From: an uncultured Ignavibacteria bacterium
GTDB lineage: Bacteria > Bacteroidota > Ignavibacteria > Kapaibacteriales > UBA2268
NCBI GenBank assembly: GCA_903862655.1
Contig: CAIOZA010000084.1
Coordinates: forward strand, 1-36,801
Length of the DNA stretch: 36,801 bases
Direction: 5' to 3'
The notes under the pieces are model-generated. The model did not search any database. It saw nothing but the letters and a program-made list of their open reading frames with translations, and was not told the origin of the DNA. Below are positions 35,403 through 36,801 of this stretch, one piece after another (the stretch's first letter is position 1; each line of letters begins with the position of its first letter). A program made the position numbers and the translations under genes.

Positions 35403-35433
35403 TTTGGTAATTAGAAAAAATCCCGTAATTTTG
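35403..35433 (+). promoter_or_regulatory. rRNA promoter P1
   Basis: TTTG at 35403-35406, a spacer of exactly 19 nt, and TAATTTTG at 35426-35433, matching the Bacteroidota promoter TTTG-N19-TAnnTTTG. Transcription would start near 35440, about 315 nt before the 16S. Confidence 0.75.
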
Positions 35434-35481
35434 TAGTCCCTTAAAGATAGGGGGATAAAGAATAATAGAATTGTTTATCAC

Positions 35482-35492
35482 GTTCTTTGAAA
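35482..35492 (+). promoter_or_regulatory. boxA-like antitermination site 1
   Basis: GTTCTTTGAAA, preceded by TATCAC, resembles the rRNA boxA (consensus near TGCTCTTTAACA) recognised by NusB-S10. It lies about 42 nt after the P1 start. Confidence 0.65.
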
Positions 35493-35599
35493 GTTAGAAA
35501 AAAAAATACGACTAAGAAAAAAGATACAGCTGAAAATTACGAAGGTAATGGGTTCAGAAATAGAAAAAAAACAAATTTTGTTAAGAAATTAAAAATAAA

Positions 35600-35631
35600 T
35601 TTGCACAGTATAAAAAAATGTCGTAATTTTG
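35600..35631 (+). promoter_or_regulatory. rRNA promoter P2
   Basis: TTTG at 35600-35603, a spacer of 20 nt, and TAATTTTG at 35624-35631. It repeats the P1 layout about 198 bp downstream, including the octamer. Transcription would start near 35638, about 118 nt before the 16S. Confidence 0.75.
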
Positions 35632-35649
35632 AAATCTAACTTTTGACAC

Positions 35650-35660
35650 GTTCTTTGAAA
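35650..35660 (+). promoter_or_regulatory. boxA-like antitermination site 2
   Basis: GTTCTTTGAAA, preceded by GACAC; the 11-nt site is identical to site 1. It is about 12 nt after the P2 start, so transcripts from P1 carry two copies and those from P2 one. Confidence 0.65.
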
Positions 35661-35755
35661 ATAGGGAGTACAAAAAATAAGAAAAAAGCAATTTTTAATT
35701 TGAGTAGCCTTGAGATCAACTCCGATATATAAAATAGGAAACAAAACTAAAATAT

Positions 35756-36801
<1,046 letters not shown>

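Noticed and set aside
34534-35755. Possible tRNA genes in the region before 16S
   Set aside because: No cloverleaf with TTCRANNY arm and anticodon stem was found; hairpins there are too short.

Overview
The window looks like a chromosomal segment (or contig end) of an AT-rich, anaerobic or facultatively anaerobic member of the Bacteroidota/Chlorobiota superphylum, possibly an Ignavibacteria- or Kapabacteria-like lineage. The evidence is a type IX secretion sorting domain, a FISUMP-domain protein, a TonB-dependent receptor, promoter-like sites matching the TTTG-N19-TAnnTTTG pattern of Bacteroidota sigma factor, and the first ~880 nt of a 16S rRNA gene of that general type. The lineage is an inference; no database search was possible.

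Region 1 (1-6.9 kb) is a tight seven-gene plus-strand operon, hdrC-hdrB-hdrA-flxD-flxC-flxB-flxA. It encodes a complete NADH-dependent HdrABC-FlxABCD complex of the flavin-based electron-bifurcating type. A 22-bp inverted repeat sits just before it and a hairpin follows it. Region 2 (7-10.5 kb) is a large AddB-like PD-(D/E)XK nuclease. Region 3 (10.6-14.4 kb) holds a minus-strand group: an exported TPR-CHAT protease-like protein, an orphan HicB-like protein and a 57-residue small protein, with a divergent small gene of unknown function. Region 4 (14.4-20.3 kb) has polA, an unknown four-helix membrane protein, an antitoxin-like small protein, a HicB-HicA pair and a FISUMP lipid- or surface-type protein.

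Region 5 (20.4-27.5 kb) has a TonB-dependent receptor whose leader is a TPP riboswitch, so it is probably an outer-membrane importer of thiamine or a precursor. A secreted 5'-nucleotidase/metallophosphatase with a T9SS tail and a YyaL-type thioredoxin-domain protein follow. Region 6 (27.5-31.7 kb) is a decayed accessory patch: a toxin-antitoxin pair with a broken RelE-type toxin, an orphan HicB-like gene, a tandem array of related small lipoprotein/membrane genes in which one copy has had its middle replaced by an unrelated gene, and two inverted copies of a 63-bp dispersed repeat around a lytic transglycosylase gene, plus short palindromic repeats.

Region 7 (31.7-36.8 kb) has dnaG and a YbbR-domain gene, then about 1.2 kb without genes. 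That stretch ends in a two-promoter rRNA leader with two boxA-like antitermination sites, followed by a 16S rRNA gene cut by the window end. The last ~160 nt of this 16S depart strongly from universally conserved sequence, which is either an assembly problem or an unusual/degenerate rRNA.
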